From: Bactericera cockerelli
Lineage: Eukaryota; Arthropoda; Insecta; Hemiptera; Triozidae
DNA: 64,000 nucleotides
Assembly: GCA_024516035.1 (NCBI GenBank)
Contig: CM044964.1
Coordinates: forward strand, 20,776,931 to 20,840,930
Direction: 5' to 3'
The translations under genes were made by a program, and so were the position numbers. The notes beneath the pieces are model-generated. The model made no database searches. It was not told the DNA's origin and was given only the letters and a program-made list of their open reading frames with translations. Shown piece after piece: positions 11,031-22,871 of the stretch (positions are counted from its first letter, which is position 1; each line of letters begins with the position of its first letter).

Positions 11031-11734
11031 AAGCGGTTTTTTTTATGTGAACGAAGCGAACCGAAGCTGACCTGGTCACTGAAATTCACTTTTTTTTATT
11101 TGACCGGACCGAAAAATCCTGACCAAAGTGGACCGACTCGTTCGTTCGGTCATGGGTTTTGGTTCGGTAAGAAGAAGAAGAAGTGGATAAAAAATCATAA
11201 TATTATTATTTTATTTTCACCCATTTTTTTTTTTTTTTTTTTTTTTCAAAACTCCCTGTTATGTGAAGAGTTATTGAGACACCTACCTACGCATTAAGTT
11301 TAGACATTTTCTTTTCTCTTGACTTTTTATTCTCTACTGATTCCTGTATCTTTATTTAGTGCTAGTTATAATTTTATTTTATTCATATTACTTTTGTCAT
11401 ATTACATGGTCACTTGATGGATATAAGTTTATATAGAGTAAAAAACTTAGGTAATCAATTTTTTTATGAGATTGGGGTTTTCATATAGATTGTTGGGTAA
11501 TTAAAGTTTAAGCCATTTAAGGTCCAATGGAATTTGATTAATTGAATAAAATCAAAATGAAATACAACAGTCGCTTGTTTTCATTTTCATTTCAAAAGCA
11601 AAATGTAAACACACACCGAAAATGTAAATAAACCAGTCCCAAAATCACTTTTTTTTATTCTTCAAATCTTGGTTGACCAGAGTTGACCGAGCGGTCTCGG
11701 TCAGGCTTTTCGTTCACATAAAAAAAAACCGCTT
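11031..11734. mobile_element. 704 bp MITE-like element
   Basis: The termini are inverted: AAGCGGTTTTTTTTATGTGA at the left and its near-perfect complement at the right end. TAT flanks both sides. GACCAAAGTGGACCGA and TTGACCAGAGTTGACCGA repeats sit just inside. No coding capacity seen. Confidence 0.65.
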
Positions 11735-12120
11735 TATGTTTCGTGTTAATATAGGCCGGTGGGCTCGCGCTTCTTGACGAGCGCTCGCCTCCCGGCGAGC
11801 TTCATTGTTTAATTCTTTAGTAGTCTCGCGCTAAGTTCATGATCATTTCAGCTCCGTTCTTAGCACAGATAACCCCAAACAACCTTTGTTTAAAACAAGG
11901 AAAAATTGAAAAAAGATTGTTTAAAACAAGGAAAAAACGAAATTTTTGCAAGGCGGAAACAATTATGTCATTGACCCTGTGAGCGTGTGCTGTGGGAAAG
12001 TTAATGATAAAATAAATCCTTTCAAAGAAAAAAAAAATATGAGATTAGTGTCCAAATTGTATGGACTTTTGTTTTACTGTCATTTTTTAAGGTCACTTTT
12101 AATTAGCTGGTCTTTAGGAG

Positions 12121-12717
12121 CGTTAAGTTAACAGCCCACCAGAACGGATTTCACACAAATGTGGATCAACGACATGTGCTTGATTTGTGCCAACAAAAAT
12201 TTATTTTGTACCAAAAATATTTTACTCTTACGACCTTGCATTCCTGAGATATCGACCTCTGAAAAGGTCACTTTTTGGCGGGAATTTTTTTTTTGTTGAG
12301 AATTTTCAGAACATTTTTATTTGATCAAAATGTGTTCCAACTTTTATCATGTTAACTTTTTTGGTACCTCTGCCGTTCTTGAGATAACGACCCCCCCCCC
12401 CTCCCCCGGGTGGGCGGTCAACTTAACGTTAAGTTGGCAGTGACTTTTTCAGATGTCGATATCTCGGGAACGAAAGGTCGTAAGAGGAAAATAATTTTGG
12501 CATAGGTCGGCACAAATTGAGCCTTTTCCAATGAACTTACTTAATCAACTTAAACCGTTCTGGTGGACTGCCAACTTAACGTTAAATTGACAGCCCACCT
12601 GAGATAACGAATCTCGAAAGCGGTACGGGTACAAAATATTTTTTTGTTGGCACAAATCGAGCACATTTCGTTGAGCCATATTTAGTCAAAATCCGTTCTG
12701 GTGAGCTGTCAACTTAA
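12121..12717. repeat. Compound fold-back repeat
   Basis: CCACCAGAACGG near 12138 is mirrored by CCGTTCTGGTGG near 12557, and by a third, partial unit near 12690. TTAACGTTAAGTT motifs sit beside the junctions. AT-rich sequence and a C-run (12389-12408) lie between. Confidence 0.55.
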
Positions 12718-12769
12718 CGCACCTCTGGTCTTTCTATTTTAGATTATGTTTTACAGTCTTTACTATATT

Positions 12770-13015
12770 TATTACTAGCGGGCTGTCGCCCGCTTTGCGG
12801 GCCGAGGCATAGCCGTGAAAGCAAAAAATCCTTTTTCGCCAATGGCAGGTGTTGTAGTGGGAATTTCGAAAAATCCCGTTTAATTGCACATCTAGACTAT
12901 AAGACAAAGCTACCTACCAAATTTCAGCTTCCTAGGACTTACGGTTTGGGCTGTAGAGCGATGATCAGTCAGTGAGTGGTCAGTCAGTCAGTGACTTTGA
13001 CATTTATATATTATA
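12770..13015. repeat. Dispersed repeat with CGGGCTGTCGCCCGC hairpin and CAGT runs
   Basis: It starts with a GC-rich hairpin (GGGCTGTCGCCCGC) and ends with GTAGAGCGATGATCAGTCAG repeats and TTTGACATTTATATATTA. The same end recurs at 52010-52085. Confidence 0.55.
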
Positions 13016-13097
13016 AATAATTAAGAAGATGAAATCAGGATATCATCTAGTAGGTATGTTTTTTGATCCGCTGTGTCCATAAACATCTCTAAAATTG

Positions 13098-13168
13098 CGA
13101 ACCCGCCGGGATTCGAACCCGGATCACCTGGAGTGCAAGTCGAGCGTGCTATCGCTAGTCAAGGTGAC
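13098..13168 (-). mobile_element. tRNA-like SINE head, family J
   Basis: Reverse tRNA-like module with GGGATTCGAACCCGG (B box). Related modules are at about 19915-19985 and 51690-51860. Confidence 0.5.
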
Positions 13169-13289
13169 TATTTTACATAAGTTAATGACATATGATGGAA
13201 ATTTTATCAGTAGATGCGTGAGAATATAAGGGAAATACTTAGAAATTAGGTTAGTGACTTTTGGAGAGTTGAGATGATAATATAAAATA

Positions 13290-13487
13290 ATAAAAATAAT
13301 ATTGCCTTATTTATACTGCCCGATTAGGACTATTAAGTCCCATTATTCTAGCAAGACATATTATTATTTGGTGAAAACCCCAAATTGGAGGATAACTTGT
13401 CATGTCCCGGCTGGGTTTCGAACCCGCGACCTCTGGTATTTCTGGATTCACAGAGTGCCGCCTTTACTACTGAGCTACCGGGACATG
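13290..13487 (-). mobile_element. tRNA-headed SINE, family B
   Basis: Reverse copy running from GCCTTATTTATACTGCCCG to GAGCTACCGGGACATG. Confidence 0.8.
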
Positions 13488-13781
13488 TGCAATTCAATGA
13501 TATAAATTACGTCAAATTAAGAACTTTATCACGGAGATAAGGTAATTAATTAGGTGAACCACTTTCACAAATACTCGTACTTTCGGGTGTTCAGATCAAA
13601 TGCGATATGATGAATAATTTTATCATTATTAGTTCACGATGGTAATGCGTGTTTTATTTGACACCAAATTGTGTGTGCCTCCTTATCACATAAGTTGAAG
13701 GTTCATAGCTCCAATTATAAAGCTATTAAAAACAGGAAAATATTTGTAAAATCTTTTTTTTTTGGGAGGGGGGGGGGGGGT

Positions 13782-13998
13782 TTGAAACGTCGCTTTCAAC
13801 TGCATGGTCAATTGATCATATCACGACGGGGTGTCACCCTCCATTTGCAAGAAACTCACAAATCTGCTACCCACATTAACCTCACACCGCATGGGTTGGG
13901 CGGAAATGCCAGCATGAAGAAATCTTACCTCGCTGGACATTGCTTAACTTCGGTGATCCTACGAGAACCGGTGCATTCAACGCGCCATCGACGCTGGC
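13782..13998 (-). mobile_element. 5S-rRNA-headed SINE
   Basis: On the minus strand the head begins AGCCAGCGTCGATGGCGCG and keeps a 5S-like AAGTTAAGCAATGTCCAGCG. The tail holds the central domain (AGGTTAATGTGGGTAGCAG) and GTCGTGATATGATC. Confidence 0.75.
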
Positions 13999-14008
13999 TT
14001 ATTTAGAT

Positions 14009-14730
14009 AGCTCGAGCATCAGAAGCACGCTTCCTCTCGGTAGTGAGTTGGAAGAAATAATTTACCTTTGAAATATATTTGAGTAGGATCTATTTAGATT
14101 TACCTACAAGTGGTTTATGGGAGTTTGGCTGTACTCTATGTAGAGCTCACCAGTGTCAATGTGGAGAAGAGGCTGATTCCTTAGGACATCATGGCTTGAG
14201 ATGCAAGAAAAATCCAGGAAGGTATTCTCGCCATTCTGAGATAAATTTTATAATCAAACGAGCTCTTCAATCCATAAACATAAGCTCTCAGTTGGAACCT
14301 GCTGGACTGATGCGAGAAGATGAGAAGAGGCCGGATGGTGTAACAAATGTTGCTTGGGAGAGGGGACGTGCGCTGGTGTGGGATGCAACCTGTTCTGATT
14401 CGCAGCGAGAACTGACAGAAACGATGCTGAAGGACCTGGATTTTTCTCTGAGAACGCTGCACGCAAAAAGCACTTGAAATACTCAAGGATAAAAGACAAC
14501 TATAGTTTTCTTGCGTTCTCAGTTGAAACGTTGGGTCCTTGGGCAGCTGAGTCGATATCTTTTCTAAAAAAGATTGGCTCTGCCTTTCGGAGTGTTTCTG
14601 GTGATTCTCGCTCGCATCAGTTCTTGATACAAAAAATATCACAGGCCATCCAAAGGGGCAATAGCTCGAGCATCGGAGGCACGCTTCCTCTCGGTAGTGA
14701 GCTCGAAGAAATATTTTACCTTTGAAATAT
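14009..14730 (+). pseudogene. Retrotransposon C-terminal fragment (dead), with duplicated 3' end
   Basis: Translation of 14079-14477 gives a CxxC...H-type motif (GCTLCRAHQCQCGEEADSLGHH), then [20 protein letters not shown]. After a frame change, 14474-14725 gives ETLGPWAAESISFLKKIG and FLIQKISQAIQRGNSSSIGG. This RPDG...PW..G..LVWD...QRGN order is the C-terminal region found in invertebrate retroelements. The stop and frame change show it is inactive. The last ~68 bp (14663-14730) are repeated at 14009-14076. Related fragments are at 28723-28885 and 49150-49320. Confidence 0.65.
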
Positions 14731-14814
14731 ACATCAAATTTTCATATTGTAAAAGTTTATGGGGAAAAAAACTTTATTTAATAACTTTTATATTCTATTT
14801 CATCTCATTCTCAG

Positions 14815-16166
14815 GTGGAGCTGCACGTGCATCTTGACGGAACCGCCCGTCACTCCACCCTCCACGAGCTGGCCCGCCAGAAGAATCTGCCCCTCCCCGG
14901 TGACGGAACCCTGGACGCGCTGAAGAAAGCTACCATCTGCACGGAGGGCATCAGTCTGCATCACTTCCTCAGTCCCTACAAGTTCTACAACGCGTACTAT
15001 AGGTATGGACTGTTATAGGTATGGACGTACTATAGGTATGGACTGTTATAGGTATGGACTTACTATAGGTATGGACTGTTAAACTGTTAAATCCTCTTCC
15101 TTCCCAAGCGCTTTTATCATTTGTAGTGGTACCTGTCCGATGTGCATCCAAATGCACATTCGCAATATAGGGTTTGTGATGGTATCTTCCCAAGCACAAA
15201 CACTTTTCTGAACTCATGTTGATTTTAATCTTTAATTTGAACGGATCTTTACCACAGAGGTTTTTTCAAAGGAAGGAGAACTCTGTGCGTTATTATAGGC
15301 GGGACAATTTTGTCTTGGTATCATAGCATTACCAAAAAAATGTGCATTCAGATGCACATTGGGAAGGAAGAGGATGTATGGACGTACTATAGGTATGGAC
15401 TGTTAAAGATATGGACTGTTATAGGTATGGACGTACTATAGGTATGGACGTACTATAGGTATGGACTGTTTATTTATTTACACTTTATTATTTTTATTGT
15501 CCGTGTCCTCTTTCGTTCCTCGGCCAAATTTTGTACTTCCATTACTCTGAGACACTAGGGCTTTTTTGTTTGCCTGAAATAGATCATCCAATGTGCAGGG
15601 GTTTTCTAGTTGACCACATACCAGAAGGTCTTCATGTGTTTGGACTTTCATTGGAACTGAGAGATTGGAGTGAATTTGACGAGATGAAGAAGAGAGGTGT
15701 TGGAAGGATTGAGTGACTGGGTCACTGTGTGAAGACGCCATTGCTGCTGAAGGAGAGAAATGGCTCCTTCCGTGTCTTCTCCGACACTTTATTAATAGGA
15801 CATAATATTATATACAAACACAAATAATTACAAATATAATAGAAGAAAAAAATAAATAAAAATTACATAATATGTGTCCTAACTAAAGGGCGGGGTTATT
15901 GCCTTTGGTTATTAATACTGTTCGCCCGAACTTCTTTACTGACATAGATGGCAACCTGGCCGTGATTCAACATGGTGGACCCGCCTCCAAAAACTGATTC
16001 TCAGATAAACTTTACAAATTAAAGTATTTAATATCCTGACAAAAATATGCGCCTGATTATTTTGTTTTATATACGCAACGCTCGGTGGTCGGGATCCCGC
16101 GAGTTCGAAATCCGGCAGGAAATAATATTTGTATTTTTTAACAAGTTTATGGGTAAGGTCCATTTT

Positions 16167-16205
<39 letters not shown>

Positions 16206-19200
16206 ACTTACAACATTAAGACTGAAACACTTATGACTAGGATCTTATAGTATTATACATATTGCATTGTATTGTATTGTATTGTATATTGTAGTTACAT
16301 AATACAATTATTTTTTCAATTCTAAGACGAGATATATCGTTTTGTTTCAGCGGAGATTTTGACGCTATGGAGCGCTTTGCGTATGAATACATTGAGGACT
16401 GTGCCAGGAACAATGTGGTGTATGTGGAGGTCAGATATATGCCACATAAACTACTGGGTACTGAGCTGTGTCAGCTGCTGGGATATGATGGTAAGTGATC
16501 TGTGTGGTGTGTGTGGTAATAATAATAATAATAAATTTATTCGGTTTTCAATAAGACTGGTAAGTTTGTGGAGGTCAGGTGTATGCCACATAAACTACTG
16601 GGTACTGAGCTGTGTCAGCTGCTGGGATATGATGGTAAGTGATCTATGTGGTCTGTGGTGTGTGTGGTAAGTATGTGGAGGTCAGGTATATGCCACATAA
16701 ACTACTGGGTACTGAGCTGTGTCAGCTGCTGGTCTATGATGCTCAGTGACCACTATGTGGTGTGTGTGGTAGGCCACATAAACTAGTGGGTACTTATTGT
16801 ACAAGGTATAAATAATAATAAATTGTCTACAATAAATGACACTTTGTTTAGACTGTCAGCAATAAATGAATGATAAATGTCAACAATAAACAATAAATAT
16901 GATACAATAAATAACTTGTCAAAAATAAATGAGACTTTGTTTAGACTGTGAGAGTATAGTAGGGCCTCTTTAGTCTCATTACAGAGTATTATTTCATCTG
17001 CATAGTCATATCACGACGAGGGTGTTACCCTCTATTCGCAGGAAAATCTCAAACCTGCTACTCCCATTACTCTCACCCAGCCTGGGTGGGGCCCGAATGC
17101 CACGAAGTCTTCACCTCGCTGGACGTCGCGTCGCTTAACTTCGTTGATCCTACGAGAACCGATGCATTCAACGCGCCATCGACGCTGGCTTATTTAGATC
17201 AATTAGCGATTAGCTCAGTGGTTAAGCACTCGCTTGCTATGCGGAAAGTCCTGGGTTCGATCCCCCGTGCTGACAAAAATTTGTATTCTTAATTTGGTTA
17301 CAATTATTGTTTGTAAGGGATACCTTAGCCTCAAATAAGCCGATATTATTATTATTTTATTTTTTTCGCTTTCAGGACTCAAGGAAACAGTGCGTCGAGT
17401 GTACGAAGGCCTCAGGCGGGGTGAGGAAGCATTCCACGTGAGGAGCAAGTCCATCCTGTGCTGTGCAACCCGCTGGCCTGTCGAGACCGTGCCTGATACT
17501 CTCAACCTGGTGCGGGACTGCGCCCAATATGGGGTGGTCGGAATCGATCTGCTGTCCATTCAGGGCAAGGAGGGACCCCACGGTAAGTCGAGGAAAGTTG
17601 TCCAAGTGGACCCGCTTTAATGGCCGGGTCGATCAATGTGGAGCTCTATGATTAGTGGACATTGATCACGGGACGCTAAATGTACATGAGCTGCGACCCA
17701 GCAGTCGAGTTTTGACCCAGCCATAAGTGATTTGGGTACGACACTAATAATTATGGCCGGGTCGAAATACGCCTACTAGGCTCATGGAGATGTAAGATCA
17801 AGTGATCAATTTAGAGCTCTGTGATTGGTGGAAAGTGATCACGTGACCTTACATCGACATGAGCTGGGACCTAGCAGGCGCATCTCGACCGGCCATTCAT
17901 ATCGAGAACATACTTCATACACTCAAACTAGCATAGTAATTATAACCAAGTATTGGTATATACACATAATTTGAACCCGTCAATTTGAAGAAAAAAAATT
18001 GTAGTCAATGTGGGTAGGTACGACGCTAGACTTGTAATGTAAACAATCTAGCACATGCAAACAATCTAGCGCATGTAAACAATCTAGCACATGAATCCGT
18101 GATTCGTGGTTCAAATCCCACCCAATACTTGGATTTTCCTAATCTATTTTAGGTATATAACCCCGTACAACGGTACATAGTTTTTATGTTACGACTGTAT
18201 ATTATGTTTTTTGATAAGTGTTTCACAGCCATTTTATTCCGTAGTCATGAAACAAGAGCTACTGTAGACGCTTGTGGTCTGTGTTGTAGCTTGCCCATCT
18301 CGTAGTATTCCCATGATGGGCGAGAAGTGACACAATACTTCCCATTTTGAGTTGCTGGGTGAACATGTGCGCATGCGCACCAGAACGTTAACAAAACAAC
18401 TGGTAACCAAATTTAGAATACACATTTTTTGCCGGCTCGAGGGATCGATCCCGGGATTTTCCGCAAGGTAAACGAGTATTTAACCACCGAGCTAATGTAT
18501 TTGTAAATTAAATAGTACCTCATAAACTCTATAAATTTATGTATATTATGTAATATTAAAATAAATAATGAATATTTTGTTTGAAAAAAAAAATATTATT
18601 CACAGAGGAAGCGCCTGTGATGTCCCACATAGTCCAGATGTACGAGGAGGCAAGGAAGTGCGGAATCAAAACTACCATACATGCCGGGGAAGCAAGTGGG
18701 CCCCACTCCATTCAGAGGGTAAGTGATTTTGTTCTGTCCCGATAGCTTTGTGGTAAAGGCGGCGGTCTGGTAATCCAGAGCTCGCGGGTTCGAAACACAG
18801 CGGCGACATGACCATGTTATCCTCCCGTTATCCTCCCATTTGGGATTTTTATCTCATAGTAATACGTCTTGGGCTTACTGCTGGAATAATGGAAGTTCAT
18901 AGTTTTAATCTGGTAAGGTATTATTATTATTATTTTGTGAAAATAGAATCTACAATATTGCCTAGGTCCACTTAAATATTAATGATATTTTTTGGTTCCA
19001 GGTGCGGTTAGCTCTTTGAGAAGGTGGGTTTTTAGTGGGTGGAAATCCCACACCCCAAGTCAGGATGACCTGGGTGTCTTTTTTCATGCCTTCAACCAAA
19101 AAAAAAAATATTATCTAGGTCCAATAATAAAGCACACAAAAAATGTATGCAAGCCTGATTACTCTTTGTGTATGCAATGTGTCATGCTTGTTCCAATAAT

Positions 19201-21551
19201 TGCTGATATTGTTGTTGGTCATTATAAATTAATGTATAGTTTCTAGTAGTACTAGGTGTATGTACACTTTATTAGATATAAAAAGTCGTAATTAATGTAC
19301 AATACAAATAATTATTATAACAATGAAAAAGTGGAAACAATGTTTACAGTAAAAAGGAAAAAGAATAGAAAAATATATAATTATAATCATTATGTCCTAA
19401 CTAAAGGGCGGGGTTATTGCCAGTGGCAATCTCTTCCACCCAAGTCTTGTATATTTTTAATACAAACATTGTTGTAGTTATATTTTTAATGCATGTATGT
19501 GGTTGAAATTCAATAAATAATATAATTCATCAGTACTTATTCTATTCTAAGTACATCACCTAAATGATCAATATCAGTCAAATTATCAAGAACGATGTTT
19601 TAATGGGCATAACATTGCTTGCGCGCCTGATTGCTATTTGTGTATTAAATGTGTCATATTTGTTTCAATATTTTGGTGAAAGGTAGGCTAGGTATCATAA
19701 TTAACCGAACACAGTGAGACAGCGAAGCGATTACACTAAGGGCGAAATTAATAGACAAATTCTATGTCACAAGTCATTGCTAAACGTATCTTTAATAATC
19801 CCAATATCTTATTTTTGCCTATAGTTCTGCCACTGCCACCTATAATTCTGCCACTTAAAGCAGCTACTTATTTTTCCTCAAGAGACATTCAAAGTACAGA
19901 GCCGAAAAAATCCAACCCTGCCGAGATTCGAACCGGGGGCACCTGAAGTGCAAGCCGAGCATGCTACCGCTAGGCCAAGGGGACTACTAATGGTTGTTAT
20001 TAAAGAAAGATCTTTATTATTTATCATTTACAAATACAAGTTTAGGAGATGTGAAGTTGAAGATGGATGTGGTGTGCTTCAAATTTAGAATTTGAATTTC
20101 GAATTTGAAGATAGAAATGAATGTAATAATTTTTAAATAAATTATAATTTCCATGTTACGATTCTTCAAAAAAAAAAAAAAAAATACAAATACATTTTTA
20201 TGTTCCCATGAAGTACTGGTGTACTTTTCAGGAAGTAAATTTATCACGAAAATTTTAATCCAAAAATTATCACGAACCCTCGACCTCTTGATTGCAGGCC
20301 GTGGACGTGTACCACACGGACCGCGTTGGACACGGCTACAGAGTGGTCGAAGATAGCAACATCTACAACTCCTGTCTACAGCAAGGCATCCACTTTGAGT
20401 GCTGTCCTTGGTCTTCCCATCTGACAGGGGCTGTGCCGTTCCACACAAGGATACACCCTATAGCACAGTGAGTTTCAGTCTTTATGATGCACCCTATAGC
20501 ACAGTAAGTTTCAGTATTTATGTTATACCCTGTAGCACAATGAGTTTCAGTATTTATGTTACACCCTATAGCAAAGTGAGTTTCAGTCTTTATTATACAC
20601 CCTATAGCACAGTGAGTTACAGTCTTTATCATACACCCTATAGCACAGGAAGTTTCAGTCCTTATGTTACACCCTATAGCACAGTGAGTTTCAGTCTTTA
20701 TGAGTACCGACCTCCGTAGCTTGATCGATAAGGCAGCGGACTTGTAACCTGGAGGTCGGTGGTTCAAGTCCCGGTTTCAGCGTAGATTTAGGGCGGAATT
20801 AATAGACGTTTTTGTAATACCTCTATGGCGCTAAGTCACGGATTGCGTACGTGTAAGATAGGGAAAACCGACACTTACCAACGACTTAAGTTATTGATGT
20901 TGTCTATTAATTCCGTCCTTAGTATAGTATAGTATAGTATAGTAGTGCTTTATTTAGACTGTCGGCTCGAGAGTATAGAGAAAATAGTAAAGCGAGTTTG
21001 AGTAGTTGTGATATCACGAAAGTGATTAACACAAATGTGATAACTATTTTTGAATTTCAGATTCGCCAAGGACAAGGCTAGCTTCTCTCTCAGCTCCGAT
21101 GACCCCACCCTCACAGGCAGATACCTCAACGAGGACTATAAACTGGCGCAGTCGTGGGGATTCACCAAGGAGCAGTTCAAAATCATTGTAAGTAAAAAAT
21201 AAAGATCATATTTGTGGGGGGGGGGGGGGGGTCTGTGTTGGGCTGGAATGCCAGCGCCAGTAAGATCCTGTAAATCCTTTTAATAGTTCTGACAAAAATG
21301 TAGTTTTCATAATTAAATAAAATAGTAAAAGAAAATAAAAAAACATCCTTTTTCTGACTATTTTCTGACTAGTTCTGGCTTAATAACTTTACTTATAAAA
21401 CTTTGCCTTATAAGATTTCTATTATTATTATTGTTTCCAGAACCTGAATGCAGCGGAGGCTAGCTTTCAGTCAGAACACGAGAAGAAGGAGCTGATCAAA
21501 CTACTGGAATCTGAGTACAGCAATGCTGATCGGACTATTGGAAATAATTAA
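14815..21551 (+). CDS. ADA: Adenosine deaminase (ADA), seven exons, N-terminal exon missing
   Basis: The product would deaminate adenosine and deoxyadenosine to (deoxy)inosine in purine salvage, using one zinc ion. Exons: 14815-15002, 16351-16490, 17376-17582, 18606-18718, 20298-20467, 21061-21187, 21441-21551 (stop TAA). All junctions are GT..AG and the phases agree, giving 351 codons. Visible motifs: HVHLDG (zinc ligands) at the start, HAGE (zinc ligand plus catalytic Glu) in exon 4, RVGHG and CPWSSHLTG in exon 5, and SSDDP in exon 6. These match classical ADA rather than ADAL or the secreted ADGF type. The open exon begins at VELHVHLDG, so a short upstream exon with the start codon is expected but was not found. 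Tandem arrays start at the donors of exons 1, 2 and 5 as numbered here, and around the stop codon. The identification is firm; expression is not testable here. Confidence 0.92.
15003..15475 (+). repeat. Minisatellite on the ADA exon 14815-15002 donor
   Basis: Short units of the type ACTATAG/GTATGGAC repeat at 15003-15080 and 15376-15470. The first copy is the real exon end plus donor, so each unit carries a TATAG-GTATGG junction. The array is split by a 285 bp fold-back element (15091-15375). Confidence 0.8.
15091..15375. repeat. Fold-back element inside the ADA intron array
   Basis: The ends are inverted: ATCCTCTTCCTTCCCAA at the left and TTGGGAAGGAAGAGGAT at the right. Nested GTGCATC-AATGCAC arms lie inside. 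No coding capacity. Confidence 0.7.
15780..15905 (-). mobile_element. Family H retroposon tail
   Basis: Reverse copy with CTAACTAAAGGGCGGGGTTA and an AT-rich tail, in an ADA intron. Confidence 0.5.
16169..16205 (+). repeat. Poly(A) run
   Basis: About 35 consecutive A residues, probably the remnant of a retroposon tail. Confidence 0.8.
16420..16775 (+). repeat. Triplicated exon end plus donor, ADA exon 16351-16490
   Basis: The last ~70 bp of the exon (GTGGAGGTCAGATATATGCC to GGATATGATG) and the donor GTAAGT recur at 16567-16640 with an intact donor. A third copy at 16675-16745 has its donor replaced by GCTCAGTG. A (TAA)n insertion lies between copies 1 and 2. Confidence 0.85.
17005..17197 (-). 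mobile_element. 5S-rRNA-headed SINE
   Basis: Reverse copy. It runs from the central domain (CACCCAGCCTGGGTGG) to the 5S head end GCGCCATCGACGCTGGCT, in an ADA intron. Confidence 0.75.
17200..17322 (+). mobile_element. tRNA-headed SINE, family D, head
   Basis: GATTAGCTCAGTGGTTAAGC and GGGTTCGATCCCCC, followed by the family D body start. Confidence 0.7.
18225..18510 (-). mobile_element. tRNA-headed SINE, family D, full
   Basis: Reverse copy: the body (GGTCTGTGTTGTAGCTTGCC) precedes the reversed head (GGGATCGATCCCGGGA, TTAACCACCGAGCTAA). Confidence 0.7.
18735..18930 (+). mobile_element. tRNA-headed SINE, family B
   Basis: Starts GTCCCGATAGCTTTGTGG, 17 bp after an ADA splice donor, and ends in (TTA)n. 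The tRNA-like A box is mutated. Confidence 0.75.
19255..19445 (-). mobile_element. Family H retroposon tail
   Basis: Reverse copy with CTAACTAAAGGGCGGGGTTA and AATCTCTTCCACCCAAG. Confidence 0.55.
19915..19985 (-). mobile_element. tRNA-like SINE head, family J
   Basis: Reverse tRNA-like module with GAGATTCGAACCGGGGGC and TACCGCTAGGCCAAGGGGA. Confidence 0.5.
20450..20703 (+). repeat. 36 bp minisatellite on the ADA exon 20298-20467 donor
   Basis: About seven units contain CCCTATAGCACA/GTGAGTTTCAG. The first is the true exon end plus donor; later units keep GTGAGT or GTAAGT with small changes. An in-frame TGA at the first read-through means that skipping the first donor would truncate the protein. 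Confidence 0.85.
20704..21045 (+). mobile_element. Family A SINE split by two nested insertions
   Basis: The head and B box (20705-20787) and the tail (from about 20988) belong to one family A copy. Between them lie a 128 bp MITE (20791-20918, TTA duplicated) and a short repeat containing GTGCTTTATTTAGACTGTCGG. Confidence 0.7.
20791..20918. mobile_element. 128 bp MITE, GGGCGGAATTAATAGAC family
   Basis: The ends are inverted (GGGCGGAATTAATAGAC at the left, GTCTATTAATTCCGTCC at the right) and flanked by TTA on both sides. The duplicate at 56252-56375 is in opposite orientation; a decayed copy starts near 46450. TTA duplications suggest the PIF/Harbinger type. Confidence 0.8.
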
Positions 21552-22125
21552 AGCTGATTGAATTATTTGAATCAAGGAATAAAGTTGATAGGTCAAAAAA
21601 GATTAAATGAGCTATGCTGATCAAACTATTGAAAATAATAAAAGCTGATTGAATTATTTGAATCAAGGAATAAGGTTGGTAGCTCGAATAAGATTCAATG
21701 AGCTATGCTGATTCGAACTATTGGAAATAAATAAAGCTGATTGAATTAAGGTATAAGGTTGATAGGTCAAAAAGATTCAATGAGCTATGCTGATCGAACT
21801 ATTGGAAATAATTAAAGCTGATTGAATTAAGGTATAAGGTTGATGGGTCGAAAAAGATTCAATGAGATATGCTCATCGAACTATTGGAAATAATTAAAGC
21901 TGATTGAATTAAGGTATAAGGTTAATAGCTCGAATAAGATTCAATGAGCTATGCTGATCGAACTATTGGAAATAATTAGAGCTGATTGAATTAAGGTATA
22001 AGGTTGATAGGTCGAAAAAGATTCAATGAGTTATGCTGATCGAATTATTGGAAATAATTAGTAAAAATATTGGAAATAAAATGTTGAGAAAAAAGTTGAT
22101 TTAATGAGCTATGCTGATCAAACTG
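21520..22125 (+). repeat. ~85 bp tandem array starting in the last ADA codons
   Basis: Units contain GCTGATCGAACTATTGGAAATAATTA followed by AAGCTGATTGAATTAAGG. The first unit is the coding end (TIGNN-stop). Roughly six to seven diverged units follow downstream of the stop. Confidence 0.8.
21578..21583 (+). terminator. Possible ADA poly(A) signal
   Basis: AATAAA lies 27 bp after the ADA stop codon. Later repeat units mostly lose it (AATAAGG or TATAAGG). Position and motif fit, but no cleavage evidence exists. Confidence 0.35.
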
Positions 22126-22870
22126 TTGAACAAAAATTTAAATCTTATTGAAATACCTATTTGATTCAGTGCAAATGTGTTTTTTTTTTTGGGTGGGGGA
22201 TGGGTTATGGTTGCTCTCAACTGTACCTATTACTGTATGGTCATATAATTATATAAAGGGGAAGACCATTATGATTTTAAAATCTGCTTTATTTTTTTCT
22301 TCAATATTTGAAGGGGTCTTCAATATTTAAAACTTTGAGAAAAAAAAAACTAAACAAAAAATATTAGAATTACATAAAACTTAGCTTTAAGGTTTAATCC
22401 AACTAGATATTTATGAATAAAATAAAATACCTATTCTTACTTCTTTTTTTTACCCTTAATTGTTTACTTACTACAGTTTTTTAATAAACATTCTCTACAG
22501 CTTAACCTGGACATGTATAATATTGTTTACAAAAACACATGTACATCACTACTACCCTAAAAATTCCTTTAGTAGTAAGAATATTACGTTAATCTTAATT
22601 TTTATCTATTTACCTACTGTACTATGTAATATTTAAGTATGTACGAGTATATTTTATCATAATATTGTAGGTATACCCTATCATACACGTAAATGCAATA
22701 GTATTATTGCATGTGTATGCATAAAAAAATAAAATAAAATACTTAAATATGGACGTCGTTCTCAATTTATTTTCCTTATTTTCAGTATTCGGGTTCATTT
22801 ATTTACTATAACCTACTCTATATATAAGTCTATTCAAGATTTCCAAATATTGTCAATATTTTATTTTGAC
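22126..22870. other. AT-rich intergenic DNA, no gene seen
   Basis: Only T-runs and short open frames; nothing recognisable. Confidence 0.5.
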
Positions 22871-22871
22871 A

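Noticed and set aside
16359..16670. 103-residue plus-strand frame
   Set aside because: It is a shifted frame of the ADA exon and its duplicated copies; the frame giving VVYVEVRYMPHKLL is the real one.
20363..20767. 134-residue minus-strand frame with KTETHCAIGC repeats
   Set aside because: Antisense translation of the 36 bp ADA donor array plus a SINE head.
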